Source: Streptomyces hirsutus (GTDB taxonomy: Bacteria > Actinomycetota > Actinomycetes > Streptomycetales > Streptomycetaceae). From it: 64,000 nucleotides of DNA. Positions 1 to 8,155 of the stretch are shown in pieces; the first letter of the stretch is position 1; every line of letters begins with the position of its first letter. Made by a program: the position numbers and the translations under genes. The stretch lies in NCBI RefSeq assembly GCF_001418415.1, contig NZ_LIQT01000072.1, forward strand, positions 1-64,000, written 5' to 3'. Under the pieces are notes generated by a model. It worked only from the letters and a program-made list of their open reading frames with translations, made no database searches and had not been told where the DNA came from.

Positions 1-2
1 GC

Positions 3-665
3 TCACCCGAGCCCCACGAACCCCGACTCGTACGCCACGATCACCGCCTGCGTACGGTCCCGCGCCCCCAACTTCGTCAGCACGGCGCTCACATGCGACT
101 TCACCGTCTCCACCCCTACCACCAGCCGACCGGCGATCTCCGCGTTCGACAGACCCCGCGCCATCAGCCGCAGCACCTCCGCCTCCCGCCCGGTCAGCCC
201 CGCCCGGTCCAGCACGGCCCGTGCCGCACGGTTGCCGCCGCTCTCGCCGTACTCCGCGGCCAACTGCCGGACCGATGCGGGGAACAGCAGTGACTCGCCC
301 TCGGCGACCAGCCGCACCGCGTGCACGATCTCGGCGGGCCGCGCCCGCTTCAGTAAGAACCCGTCGGCACCCACGCGCAGCGCCTCGTACACGTACTCGT
401 CCTGCTCGAACGTCGTCACCACGATGATCTTCGGCGGGTCCTCGACCGTCCGCAGCACGGCGCGGGTGGCCTCGATGCCGTCCATGAGCGGCATGCGCAC
501 GTCCATGGCGACCACATCCGGCCGCAGTCGCCGTACCAGCGGGATCACCGCCGCCCCGTCGGCCGCCTCCCCGACCACCTCGATGTCCGGCTGCGCCTCC
601 AACACGGCCCGCAGACCCGCACGTACGAGGGGTTCGTCGTCGACGAGCAGAACGGTGATCGGCAT
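3..665 (-). CDS. NarL/LuxR-family response regulator
   Basis: Two-component response regulator of 220 residues. The N-terminal receiver domain has the acidic pair near residues 9-11, the phosphoacceptor Asp at about 55 in the stretch VAMDVRMP, the Thr of VVTT near 84 and the conserved Lys at about 106. A LuxR-type helix-turn-helix follows at roughly 150-205, with LTGREAEVLRLMARGLSNAEI. It should bind DNA after phosphorylation by the histidine kinase encoded just upstream on the same strand (714-1868), about 50 bases away. The divergent ABC exporter genes at 1978-3626 are the obvious target, but that is inferred from position. The gene is complete and its stop is at the very edge of the window. 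Confidence 0.95.
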   Translation of the reverse strand: MPITVLLVDDEPLVRAGLRAVLEAQPDIEVVGEAADGAAVIPLVRRLRPDVVAMDVRMPLMDGIEATRAVLRTVEDPPKIIVVTTFEQDEYVYEALRVGADGFLLKRARPAEIVHAVRLVAEGESLLFPASVRQLAAEYGESGGNRAARAVLDRAGLTGREAEVLRLMARGLSNAEIAGRLVVGVETVKSHVSAVLTKLGARDRTQAVIVAYESGFVGLG

Positions 666-713
666 CCGGTCAGCCTAGATCAGCACGCCCCCGTGCAGCC
701 CACACGCCCCTGT

Positions 714-1868
714 TCAGCCCAGCGGCAGCTCGACCCGGACTCGCCAGTCGCCCTCGTCCGGGCCGGTCCGCGCCCGGCCGCCCAGCAGAGCGGCGCGCTC
801 GCGTATGCCGCGCAGCCCGCTGCCGCGGCCGGGGCCCGACACCCCCTCGGCCAGCGGATTGCGGATCTCCAGCAGCAGTGTGCCGTCGGCGACGCACACC
901 CTCGCCCGCACCGGAACCGGCCCCGCGTGCCGCAGCGCGTTGGTCAGGGACTCCTGGAGGATGCGGTACCCCTCGCGTGAGACCGGGCCCGGCACGGTCT
1001 CCAGGGGGCCGGACACCTCGGCCTCGAGCTTCACCCCGGAGGCACGGGCGGACTCCAGCAGACGGTCGGCGTCCACGAGCGTCGGCCGGCTGCTCACGGG
1101 TCTCTCCGGCTCGCGCAGGATGCCGAGGACCCGGTCCAGGTCCTCCAGAGCGGTCCGGCCGGTCTCCTCGATGGCCTCCAGCGCCCGGTCGGTGAAGGCG
1201 GGGTCATCCGCGGCCCGCGCGGCGCCGGCCTGAACCACGGCGATCGTCAGGGCATGACCGATGGAGTCGTGCAGCTCGCGCGCGATGCGGGTGCGCTCCA
1301 GGAGCTGTTCGGTCCTGATCTCCAGGGCGGCCAGACGTTCGGCGGGGGAGGGGCCGAGCAGACGGCGCGCGGCGGCGGTGATCAACTCGCCGAGACCCAC
1401 CGTCGTCGCGTACAGCAGGACCAGGAAGACCGGGATCAGCAGTGCGTAGGCCCAGTGCGGCGACGCGTCCTCCAGCAAGGGGATGCCCCTCGGCGCGTGT
1501 CCCATGGCTATTTCTCCCGAGCCGTAAGCCAGGAGTGGCAGCCAGGTCGTGGTGACCCCCGTCACTATCGCCAGCCCCACCCGCGCCGCCAGCCACAGCA
1601 CGGTCCGCCACCGGTCCCACCAGCTCGCCGACGGCTCCTCGGAGAACTCCGACTCCCGTTCGTCGGATGCCAGCAGCAGCCGGGCCTGTATGCCCTCGCC
1701 CCTGCGCACCGCCGGGACCAGCCCCAGCGGAATCAGCACGAGCGCGGGCGCCCACGGGGCTGCCGGATAGATGAAGATCCAGATACTGAACGGCAGCGCG
1801 GTCACCCACAGATGCAGGATGCGGGTGTACGTCACCCCGCGCAGGAGCGGACGCAGGACGGTGGGCAT
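714..1868 (-). CDS. Sensor histidine kinase, NarL-partner (HisKA_3) type
   Basis: Membrane histidine kinase of about 384 residues. Hydrophobic segments near residues 15-55, 90-118 and 139-165 suggest four or five membrane helices. The HisKA_3 dimerisation domain follows, with the phosphoacceptor His at about 200 in RIARELHDSIGH, and then a C-terminal HATPase domain (GSGLRGIRERA glycine-rich box, end near the stop). The open frame runs further upstream to 2162, but that part overlaps the divergent ABC gene and lacks family features, so the ATG at 1868 was chosen. It pairs with the response regulator at 3-665 and diverges from the ABC exporter, a common arrangement for drug- or envelope-stress-responsive systems. 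Confidence 0.92.
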   Translation of the reverse strand: MPTVLRPLLRGVTYTRILHLWVTALPFSIWIFIYPAAPWAPALVLIPLGLVPAVRRGEGIQARLLLASDERESEFSEEPSASWWDRWRTVLWLAARVGLAIVTGVTTTWLPLLAYGSGEIAMGHAPRGIPLLEDASPHWAYALLIPVFLVLLYATTVGLGELITAAARRLLGPSPAERLAALEIRTEQLLERTRIARELHDSIGHALTIAVVQAGAARAADDPAFTDRALEAIEETGRTALEDLDRVLGILREPERPVSSRPTLVDADRLLESARASGVKLEAEVSGPLETVPGPVSREGYRILQESLTNALRHAGPVPVRARVCVADGTLLLEIRNPLAEGVSGPGRGSGLRGIRERAALLGGRARTGPDEGDWRVRVELPLG

Positions 1869-1977
1869 GGCGTCATCGTGCCAGCCGTCACCGGCGACCG
1901 GCCTCCCCCGCCCGGGGGAGACGGTCCCCCCGCCCGGGGGAGGTGCAGGCGCCGGCCCTGCGGCCACGCTGGTCCGC

Positions 1978-2898
1978 ATGACCAGCATCCACGTCCACGA
2001 CCTGACCAAGGAGTACGGCAGCCGGCGCGCCGTCGACCATCTCACCTTCCACGTTCCGCCCGGCCGTGTCACCGGTTTTCTCGGCCCCAACGGCGCCGGA
2101 AAGTCCACCACCATGCGGCTGCTGCTCGGCCTCGACCGCCCGACGTCCGGCTCCGCCACCATCGGCGGCCAAGACTACGCCACACTGCGCGAACCCCTGC
2201 GCCGCGTCGGCGCCCTGCTGGACGCGCAGGCCGCGCACGACTCCCGCACCGGCCGTGACCACCTGCGCGTCCTGGCCGCGAGCAACCGCATCCCGGACCG
2301 CCGGGTCGACGAGGTACTGGAGGAGACCGGCTTGGCCTCGGCGGCCACGCGCAGGGTACGGACGTACTCCCTGGGCATGCGCCAGCGGTTGGGCATCGCC
2401 GCCGCGCTGCTCGGCGACCCGGAGGTGGTCATGCTCGACGAGCCCTCCAACGGGCTCGACCCGGAAGGGATCGTGTGGGTGCGGCAGTTGCTGCGCCGAC
2501 TCGCGGACGAGGGGCGCACCGTGCTGGTCTCCAGCCATCTGATGAACGAGACGGCGTCCTTCGCCGACCACCTCGTCGTCCTCGGCCGGGGCCGGCTGCT
2601 GGCGGACACCCCGATGCGCGCGTTCATCGAGTCGCGCGTGCGTCCCGCCGTCCGTATCCGCACCTCGGACCCCGTCGCGCTGAAGAGCGCGCTCGCCCCG
2701 CACGGCCACGAGGCCGTCGAGCAGCAGGACGGGCACTGGACCGTGCAGCACGCACGCGTGGACGACATCGGACGCCTCGCGTCCGCCGCCGGCGTGCCGA
2801 TCCTCGAACTCGCCGCGGAGGAAGGCACGCTGGAACAGGCTTACCTGGACCTCACAGCAGCCGAGACCGAGTTCACCGCTTCGCCCCAGGAGGCCTGA
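1978..2898 (+). CDS. ABC transporter ATP-binding protein (exporter type)
   Basis: ATPase subunit of about 306 residues. Walker A is GPNGAGKST at residues 36-44, the ABC signature SLGMRQR at 131-137 and Walker B VVMLDEPS at 150-157, followed by the D-loop region GLDPEG and the switch His in SSHLMNE. The roughly 90-residue C-terminal tail after the nucleotide-binding domain is typical of bacitracin or lantibiotic-type drug exporters (DrrA/CcmA-like). The ATG at 1978 gives the canonical start of the nucleotide-binding domain; the open frame begins earlier but overlaps the divergent kinase. It ends 2 bases before the permease gene. It probably energises export of an antibiotic or lipid under control of the adjacent two-component system (inference). 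Confidence 0.92.
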   Translation: MTSIHVHDLTKEYGSRRAVDHLTFHVPPGRVTGFLGPNGAGKSTTMRLLLGLDRPTSGSATIGGQDYATLREPLRRVGALLDAQAAHDSRTGRDHLRVLAASNRIPDRRVDEVLEETGLASAATRRVRTYSLGMRQRLGIAAALLGDPEVVMLDEPSNGLDPEGIVWVRQLLRRLADEGRTVLVSSHLMNETASFADHLVVLGRGRLLADTPMRAFIESRVRPAVRIRTSDPVALKSALAPHGHEAVEQQDGHWTVQHARVDDIGRLASAAGVPILELAAEEGTLEQAYLDLTAAETEFTASPQEA

Positions 2899-2900
2899 CC

Positions 2901-3626
2901 ATGCAGTTCGCACCCGTACTCCACGCCGAGTGGCTGAAGATCCGCACGCTCCGCTCGCTTCTGGGCGCGCTGGCGGTGCTGTTCGTGACGACCACCGCGT
3001 TCTCCGCGCTCGCCGGTGCGTCGAGCACGTCGGAACCCGAGTTCGACCCGTTGTTCACGACCCAGTTCGGGGTCTTCCTGGGACAGATCGCCGCGATCTC
3101 CTTCGGTGCCATGGCGGTGTCGGCCGAGTTCCGCAACGGTGCGCTGAGACTGTCGCTGGCGGCCGTCCCGCAGCGCGGGCACTGGTTCGCGGCCAAGATG
3201 ACCGCCATCGCCCTCCCGGCTCTCGCCGTCGGCCTGCTGACCGCCCTGGCCTCCCTTTTCGCGGCAAGGGCGACGCTGGGCCCGGCGGCGGACGGGCTCA
3301 CCACGGGCGAGCAGGCGCGCGCGGTCGTGGGCTGCGGCATCTACCTCATGCTGATGGCCCTGTTCGCGGCCGGACTCGCGACCCTGCTGCGCAGCGGTGT
3401 GACGACGCTGTCCCTGCTGATCCCGTTCATCCTGATCGTGTCGTTCGTGATCGGGGACGCGGCCGGCACGGCCGTCGAGTTCATGCCCGACCGCGCCGGT
3501 CAGGTGATCCTCCAGCAGACGTACGACGGGCCGCTCGGCCCCTGGTCCGGGCTGGGAGTGACCGCGCTGTGGGCCGCCGCGGCGCTGCTGGCGGGGGTCT
3601 GGAGACTGCGTCGCCGGGACGCCTGA
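2901..3626 (+). CDS. ABC transporter permease (ABC-2 type)
   Basis: Integral membrane subunit of about 241 residues. Hydrophobic segments lie near residues 20-40, 52-75, 98-120, 135-165, 170-190 and 215-235, fitting a six-helix ABC-2 permease. The start ATG at 2901 follows the ribosome site CAGGAGG at the end of the ATPase gene, so the two are translationally linked. Together with the ATPase it forms a half-size exporter of the type often found beside NarL-type two-component systems. The substrate cannot be read from sequence. Confidence 0.9.
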   Translation: MQFAPVLHAEWLKIRTLRSLLGALAVLFVTTTAFSALAGASSTSEPEFDPLFTTQFGVFLGQIAAISFGAMAVSAEFRNGALRLSLAAVPQRGHWFAAKMTAIALPALAVGLLTALASLFAARATLGPAADGLTTGEQARAVVGCGIYLMLMALFAAGLATLLRSGVTTLSLLIPFILIVSFVIGDAAGTAVEFMPDRAGQVILQQTYDGPLGPWSGLGVTALWAAAALLAGVWRLRRRDA

Positions 3627-3713
3627 CGGACAGGGTGCCGACGCGCCGTCAAGTTCCAGGGACGGTGGGGTCACCGGCTCCATGAGCAGCGCACAGCGCA
3701 TCGCCCCCATCGA

Positions 3714-3752
3714 CGGGCCGCGCTCCGCCTCCTCCCTGCGGAGCGCGGCCCG
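3714..3752 (+). terminator. Strong hairpin terminator after the ABC exporter
   Basis: A near-perfect 14-base inverted repeat (GGGCCGCGCTCCGC at 3715-3728, its complement at 3738-3751) with a 9-base loop lies about 90 bases after the permease stop. There is no T-run, as is usual in streptomycetes. It probably ends the ABC operon and insulates the symporter gene downstream. Confidence 0.7.
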
Positions 3753-3820
3753 TCGGACGGTGGCTTCGCGGGACCGGATTCCCTGTGTACGCCCTGACAC
3801 CACTAGGCGGTCATTTCTGA

Positions 3821-3854
3821 ACAAGTCGGGCGCTCCGTCGCAGTTGCGACTTGT
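3821..3854. promoter_or_regulatory. Nested inverted repeats upstream of the symporter leader
   Basis: Two overlapping palindromes lie here. ACAAGTC (3821-3827) pairs with GACTTGT (3848-3854), and inside them GTCGCA-GT-TGCGAC (3837-3850) is perfect. They sit about 45-75 bases upstream of a possible promoter at 3896-3923 and about 350 bases upstream of the symporter start. Their symmetry suits a dimeric repressor or activator site. The binding protein is unknown. Confidence 0.35.
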
Positions 3855-3895
3855 AAAGAGAGAGCTGCAAAGATCCTGATGTGGGAATAACGAAG

Positions 3896-3923
3896 TTGGA
3901 CAGGATGGGCGTTGCAGTGTAAA
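3896..3923 (+). promoter_or_regulatory. Possible sigma-70-type promoter for the symporter leader RNA
   Basis: TTGGAC at 3896-3901 and TGTAAA at 3918-3923 are separated by 16 bases, resembling a housekeeping promoter in an otherwise GC-rich region. Transcription would begin near 3930, just ahead of the structured RNA. This assignment is by pattern only. Confidence 0.35.
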
Positions 3924-3929
3924 CATCAG

Positions 3930-4053
3930 TTGTCTGCCTCGTGTAGCTGCGAGGCAGCTCTCCGTGGATCTCCGGTAGGGCCGAAGGGTGCCACCGTCGG
4001 CAGAAGCCGATGCCCTGAAGCCGGTTTGCGGGCCCAAAGGGGCCCGCTGTTTT
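3930..4053 (+). ncRNA. Structured leader or small RNA ending in an intrinsic terminator, upstream of the symporter
   Basis: Three helices can be drawn. Stem A is CTGCCTCG (3934-3941) with CGAGGCAG (3950-3957). Stem B is a long interrupted stem closed by CCGG (3972-3975) with CCGG (4021-4024) and AGGGC (3977-3981) with GCCCT (4012-4016), enclosing the small hairpin TCGGC-AGAA-GCCGA (3997-4010). A terminator follows: GCGGGCCC (4028-4035), loop AAAG, GGGCCCGC (4040-4047), then TGTTTT. T-rich terminators are uncommon at this GC content. It is either an attenuator or riboswitch controlling the symporter, 150 bases downstream, or a free small RNA. I could not match it to a known riboswitch class. 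Confidence 0.5.
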
Positions 4054-4203
4054 GTGAGCGCCCCCGGCTTCAGCGACGACGCGCCGGGTGGCGAGATGGA
4101 GTGCGTCCCCGGGCCTCCGGCGCATGGATGCGTTTGGCATGTCCTGGGCGAGTCTTCGGTGCGGTCGCTGACGCCGGGCTCGATGAGTCGAAGGAGGTGG
4201 CGT

Positions 4204-5958
4204 GTGTCGGGCGGAACGGATACGGCCCAGTTCAGCGCCGTGGTTGTTGTTGGCTTGCTGGTCCTCTTCTATGGGGGGACCTTTCTGATCTCGACCCGTA
4301 TCGGCAAGAGGGAGGAGAACGCCGACGGGTACATGACGGCCGGCAACAACGTCGGATTCGGCATCTCGGCCGCCAGCATGACGGCGACATGGATCTGGGC
4401 ATCCTCGATGTACGCGTCCGCCACGTCGGGTTACACCTACGGCATCTCGGGCCCCATCCACTACGGGCTCTGGGGCGCCCTGATGATCCTTTTCATCTAC
4501 CCCTTCGGCAAGCGCATCCGTAAGGTCGCCCCCAAGGCGCACACCCTGGCGGAGGTCATGTACGCCCGCCACGGCCGCTCCAGCCAGTTGATGCTCGCGG
4601 GCTCCAACGTCGTCGGCAGCCTCATCAGCCTGATGTCCAACTTCATCGCCGGCGGCGTGCTGATCTCACTCCTGTCACCGTTCAACTTCATCCAGGGCGT
4701 CGTCTGCGTCGCCGCGGGTGTGCTGCTCTACACGCTGTGGTCCGGGTTCCGCGCCTCCGTCATGACCGACTTCGTGCAGGTCGTCGCGATGCTCGGTGCC
4801 GTGGCCGTGATCGTCCCGTTCATCTTCTTCGCGGCCGGCTTCCCCGCGGCGTTCGAGACCGGTGCGGACAACCTGACCCCGCAGCAGGGGAACTTCTTCT
4901 CCAGCGAAGCCTTCATGGGGCAGGGCGCCCCCTACATCGCCGCGGTGCTGGCCTACGCGATCGGCAACCAGACCATCGCCCAGCGTCTTTTCGCGGTGAA
5001 GGAGAGCCTGATCAAGCCGACCTTCATCACCGCGACCATCGGGTACGGCGCCATGGTGATCGGCATCGGCATGCTCGGCGTGCTCGCCCTCTACCTGGGC
5101 TTTGAGCCGTCCGGTGGCGACCTCAACAACCTCATCCCCGAGATGGCCGCCGAGTACCTGCCGCCCGCGCTGCTGGCCCTGTTCTTCATCATGATCGTCG
5201 GCGCGCTGTCCTCCACCGCCGACGCGGACCTCGCCGCCCTCTCGTCGATCACCATGGCCGACGTCTACGGCCAGGGTGTCGGCAAGGAGAAGGCCGACCC
5301 GAAGACGATGCTGCTGGTCGGCCGGATCACCATGGTGGTGGCCACCGCGCTGGGCGTCACGTTCGCCAGTCTCCAGCTGAGCATCCTCGACCTGCTGGTC
5401 TTCGTCGGCGCGCTGTGGGGCGCGCTGGTCTTCCCGGTGCTGGCCAGCTTCTACTGGGAGAAGGTCACGAACAAGGCGTTCACCACCTCGGTGCTCGTGG
5501 CGCTCGCGGTCTTCCTGCCCGTGCGCTTCGGCTGGATCCCCGTGGACGGCGCCTTCGGCATCGTCGTGGACGTGCTGGCGGTCCTCGGCATCGGTGTCGT
5601 CCTCGGCCTGATGGTCTTCGGCTTCCTGGGCGCCAGGGCGGCGAAGACCGTCGGTGTGCTGGCCGTGCTGGTCTCCGCGCCGTTCGCCATCGGATCCCTG
5701 CACGAGTACGCGACGCTGTGCGGTTCGCTCGTCGCCTACTCGGTGAGCACCGTCATCTGCTGGGCCATGTCCGTACGGCAGGAAGAAGGCTTCGACTTCT
5801 CCGTCATCGCGGAACGCACCGGCAACTTCGACGACGGCGGCGCCGCCGCGGCGACCGCCGACGGGCAGGGGGAGGCACCCCCTGTCCCCGGCCGGGCCCA
5901 GCGCCCCGGAGGCGCCCCGGACGCGGGCGACCTCGAGCCCGCCGCACACACCAAGTGA
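4204..5958 (+). CDS. Sodium:solute symporter (SSS family)
   Basis: Membrane transporter of about 584 residues with around 13 hydrophobic segments, matching the SSS/LeuT-fold family. Recognisable features are GYMTAGNNVGFGISAASMTA in the first unwound helix, the sodium-site region ALSSTADADLAALSS near residue 335-350, and a hydrophilic, Pro/Ala-rich C-terminal tail. The GTG at 4204 was chosen because AAGGAGGTG at 4191-4199 sits 5 bases upstream; the frame is open back to 3988, but that part overlaps the leader. The likely role is Na+-coupled uptake of a small organic solute; the nearest family resemblance is to urea- or carboxylate-type symporters, unproven. It is co-transcribed with the 42-residue gene that follows 16 bases later. 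Confidence 0.92.
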   Translation: MSGGTDTAQFSAVVVVGLLVLFYGGTFLISTRIGKREENADGYMTAGNNVGFGISAASMTATWIWASSMYASATSGYTYGISGPIHYGLWGALMILFIYPFGKRIRKVAPKAHTLAEVMYARHGRSSQLMLAGSNVVGSLISLMSNFIAGGVLISLLSPFNFIQGVVCVAAGVLLYTLWSGFRASVMTDFVQVVAMLGAVAVIVPFIFFAAGFPAAFETGADNLTPQQGNFFSSEAFMGQGAPYIAAVLAYAIGNQTIAQRLFAVKESLIKPTFITATIGYGAMVIGIGMLGVLALYLGFEPSGGDLNNLIPEMAAEYLPPALLALFFIMIVGALSSTADADLAALSSITMADVYGQGVGKEKADPKTMLLVGRITMVVATALGVTFASLQLSILDLLVFVGALWGALVFPVLASFYWEKVTNKAFTTSVLVALAVFLPVRFGWIPVDGAFGIVVDVLAVLGIGVVLGLMVFGFLGARAAKTVGVLAVLVSAPFAIGSLHEYATLCGSLVAYSVSTVICWAMSVRQEEGFDFSVIAERTGNFDDGGAAAATADGQGEAPPVPGRAQRPGGAPDAGDLEPAAHTK

Positions 5959-5974
5959 GACAAGAGGAGGCACA

Positions 5975-6103
5975 GTGACCGTCGCTCTGAGCGTCTACGT
6001 CCTGATGTGGCCCGTCGCCGTGGCCGTCATCCTGTTCGTGATCAGCCGTGGGTTCTTCCGCGAGTGGCTCGAAGCCCGCCGCAACGGCCAGGACATGATC
6101 TGA
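5975..6103 (+). CDS. Small single-helix transporter subunit (42 residues)
   Basis: A short gene: GTG at 5975 preceded by AGAGGAGG (5963-5970), stop TGA at 6101. The product has one hydrophobic helix (about residues 5-25) followed by a basic amphipathic tail (FREWLEARRNG) and ends QDMI. Its size, single helix and position immediately after a sodium symporter match the small accessory subunits that accompany several Na+-coupled transporters. It probably stabilises or modulates the symporter in the membrane. Confidence 0.8.
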   Translation: MTVALSVYVLMWPVAVAVILFVISRGFFREWLEARRNGQDMI

Positions 6104-6117
6104 CCCGCGCCGTAGCA

Positions 6118-6166
6118 CCAGGCCCTGTCCTCAGGACCCCATGGGGGTTCCGAGGACAGGGCCTGG
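6118..6166. terminator. Bidirectional terminator between symporter operon and purB
   Basis: CCAGGCCCTGTCCTC (6118-6132) is the exact reverse complement of 6152-6166, with a 19-base loop that itself contains GGACCCC...GGGGTTCC and can extend the stem. It lies between two convergent genes and should stop transcription from both sides. Confidence 0.85.
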
Positions 6167-6173
6167 GAGCGGG

Positions 6174-7616
6174 TCAGAGAATCGCCCCGGGAGTGTAGGC
6201 GGCGGCTTCCGGGTGCTGCTTGACGATCTCGTCGACACGGCCCACGACGGCGGCGACCTGGGCGCTCGCCGCACCCGTGAACGACAGCTTGTCCGCCATC
6301 AGCGCGTCCAGCGCGGACCTGTCGAGGGGGATCCGGTCGTCGGCCGCGAGCTTGTCGAGCAGGTCGTTGCGCTCGGCGCCCTGCTCACGCATCGCGAGGG
6401 CCGTGGCGACGGCGTTCTCCTTGATCGCCTCGTGCGCGACCTCACGGCCGACACCCGCGCGCACCGCGCCCATCAGCACCTTGGTGGTGGCCAGGAACGG
6501 CAGATAGCGGTCCAGCTCCCGGGCGACGACCGCCGGGAACGCGCCGAACTCGTCGAGCACCGTCAGGAACGTCTCCAGCAGACCGTCGAGCGCGAAGAAC
6601 GCGTCGGGAAGCGCCACCCGGCGCACCACCGAGCAGGACACGTCGCCCTCGTTCCACTGGTCGCCCGCCAGCTCCCCGGTCATCGAGGCGTAGCCGCGCA
6701 GGATCACCATCAGGCCGTTGACGCGCTCGCAGGAACGGGTGTTCATCTTGTGCGGCATCGCGGACGAGCCGACCTGGCCCGGCTTGAAGCCCTCGGTGAC
6801 CAACTCGTGCCCGGCCATCAGCCGGATGGTCTTCGCCAGCGACGACGGGGCCGCCGCCAACTGCACCAGCGCGGTCACCACCTCGTAGTCCAGCGACCGC
6901 GGGTAGACCTGTCCGACCGAGGTGAACGCCTCGGCGAAACCCAGGTGCCCGGCGATCCGACGCTCCAGCTCCGCGAGCCGGTCCACGTCGCCGCCCAGCA
7001 GGTCCAGCATGTCCTGCGCCGTACCGACCGGGCCCTTGATGCCCCGCAGCGGATAGCGGCCCAGCAGCTCCTCCAGCCGGCCGTACGCGACGAGAAGCTC
7101 GTCGGCGGCGGTGGCGAAGCGCTTGCCGAGCGTGGTGGCCTGGGCCGCCACGTTGTGCGAGCGGCCGGCCATGACCAGCTCGCCGTACTCACCGGCCAGC
7201 CTGCCGAGCCGGGCCAGCACCGCCACCGTACGGTCCCGCATCAGCTCCAGCGACAGCTGGACCTGCAGCTGCTCCACGTTCTCGGTGAGGTCGCGGGAGG
7301 TCATCCCCTTGTGCACGTGCTCGTGCCCGGCGAGGTCGTTGAACTCCTCGATCCGCGCCTTCACGTCGTGCCGGGTCACCTTCTCGCGCTCCGCAATGGA
7401 GGCCAGGTCGACCTGGTCGAGGACCCGCTCGTAGTCGGCGAGCGCCGCGTCCGGCACCTCGACACCGAGGTCCTTCTGCGCCCGCAGCACGGCGAGCCAG
7501 AGCTGCCGCTCCAGCCTCACCTTCTGCTCGGGCGACCAGAGCGTGGCGAGCTCGGCGGAGGCATAACGTCCGGCGAGGACGTTCGGGATACGGGGCTTGG
7601 CGGGCGCAGCAGTCAC
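6174..7616 (-). CDS. purB: Adenylosuccinate lyase
   Basis: Enzyme of purine biosynthesis: it cleaves SAICAR to AICAR and adenylosuccinate to AMP, both releasing fumarate, in the cytosol as a homotetramer. The 480-residue product carries the fumarase/aspartase-superfamily signature in GSSAMPHKMN (catalytic Ser loop) and the conserved segments TSRDLTENVEQ and GRSHNVAAQ, plus the N-terminal substrate region GRYAS. The GTG at 7616 gives the length usual for actinobacterial PurB; the frame stays open further upstream into transposon remnant DNA. It is a single gene, convergent with the symporter operon. Confidence 0.95.
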   Translation of the reverse strand: MTAAPAKPRIPNVLAGRYASAELATLWSPEQKVRLERQLWLAVLRAQKDLGVEVPDAALADYERVLDQVDLASIAEREKVTRHDVKARIEEFNDLAGHEHVHKGMTSRDLTENVEQLQVQLSLELMRDRTVAVLARLGRLAGEYGELVMAGRSHNVAAQATTLGKRFATAADELLVAYGRLEELLGRYPLRGIKGPVGTAQDMLDLLGGDVDRLAELERRIAGHLGFAEAFTSVGQVYPRSLDYEVVTALVQLAAAPSSLAKTIRLMAGHELVTEGFKPGQVGSSAMPHKMNTRSCERVNGLMVILRGYASMTGELAGDQWNEGDVSCSVVRRVALPDAFFALDGLLETFLTVLDEFGAFPAVVARELDRYLPFLATTKVLMGAVRAGVGREVAHEAIKENAVATALAMREQGAERNDLLDKLAADDRIPLDRSALDALMADKLSFTGAASAQVAAVVGRVDEIVKQHPEAAAYTPGAIL

Positions 7617-7699
7617 GTGCACGGAGTTTACCCGGCGTCCAAGGAGACTCCGAACCGTCCATGCGGTCCGGAAAGACCAGGTCGGACACCTTCCGGCCT

Positions 7700-8105
7700 G
7701 GGCTCTCCACCGGTTCCGTGAGATGCGTGGGAGACGACGAGGGCCCGCCGGAGCACTCCGGCGGGCGTTCGTAGCACGCCTGGGTGCGCGGGTCGAAGCA
7801 CAGGCGGGTCTGCGCGATCCGGTGCAGGGCGGCGTCGGCCTGCCGGCCGCCGCCGCGGTTGAGGCGGAGGTACGGCCTGTTTGCCGAGAGCGCTCGACGG
7901 GGCTGACCCCGCACAGCGCGGCGAGGGACGCCTCACTGCCCGGACGCTCCGGTTGTCCCCCACCGTGATCGGCAAGGTGACGGCCGTCCGGACCGATGCC
8001 CACCCCTGTGAGCGGCTGCGGGGCGTGGCGGTCCACGATCCGGGCCAGGCGGTCTTCCAAGCCCCGGATCTGTTCGGTGAGCTGCCCGATTCGGTGGGAC
8101 CAGCA
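7700..8105 (-). pseudogene. IS110-family transposase, C-terminal remnant with frameshifts
   Basis: Pieces of an IS110/IS116/IS902 transposase C-terminal domain are readable in three successive frames: QLTEQIRGLEDRLARIVDRH, then SEASLAALCGVSPVE (the hallmark region around the catalytic Ser loop), then LRLNRGGGRQADAALHRI and LCFDPRTQACYE. The N-terminal RuvC-like DEDD half is missing and no frame is continuous, so it is inactive. No intact element ends were identified. The remnant stops next to a 39-base sequence that is repeated at 16672. Confidence 0.8.
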
Positions 8106-8116
8106 GGCTCAGCGTG

Positions 8117-8155
8117 ATGCGGCCGGCCTGGAGCACAAGCGTCGCGCTGGACGAA
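8117..8155. repeat. 39-base dispersed repeat, copy 1
   Basis: The sequence starting ATGCGGCCG and containing CTGGAGCACAAGCGTCGCG is repeated at 16672-16710 in the same orientation, with about 4 mismatches. Here it joins the broken TPR regulator to the IS110 remnant; at the other site it joins an IS3 orfB to an IS630-like remnant. Being at two gene breakpoints suggests a recombination or transposon-end sequence. Confidence 0.7.

Noticed and set aside
3960-4025. GCCGAAGGG-type sequence resembling a glycine riboswitch core
   Set aside because: The other conserved parts of a glycine aptamer, such as the ACTCTCAGGC-like segment, are absent, so no class was assigned.
2841-4037. A 398-codon minus-strand frame across the ABC permease and symporter leader
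   Set aside because: Arg/Gly-rich antisense composition and no domain; the permease and leader on the plus strand explain the region.
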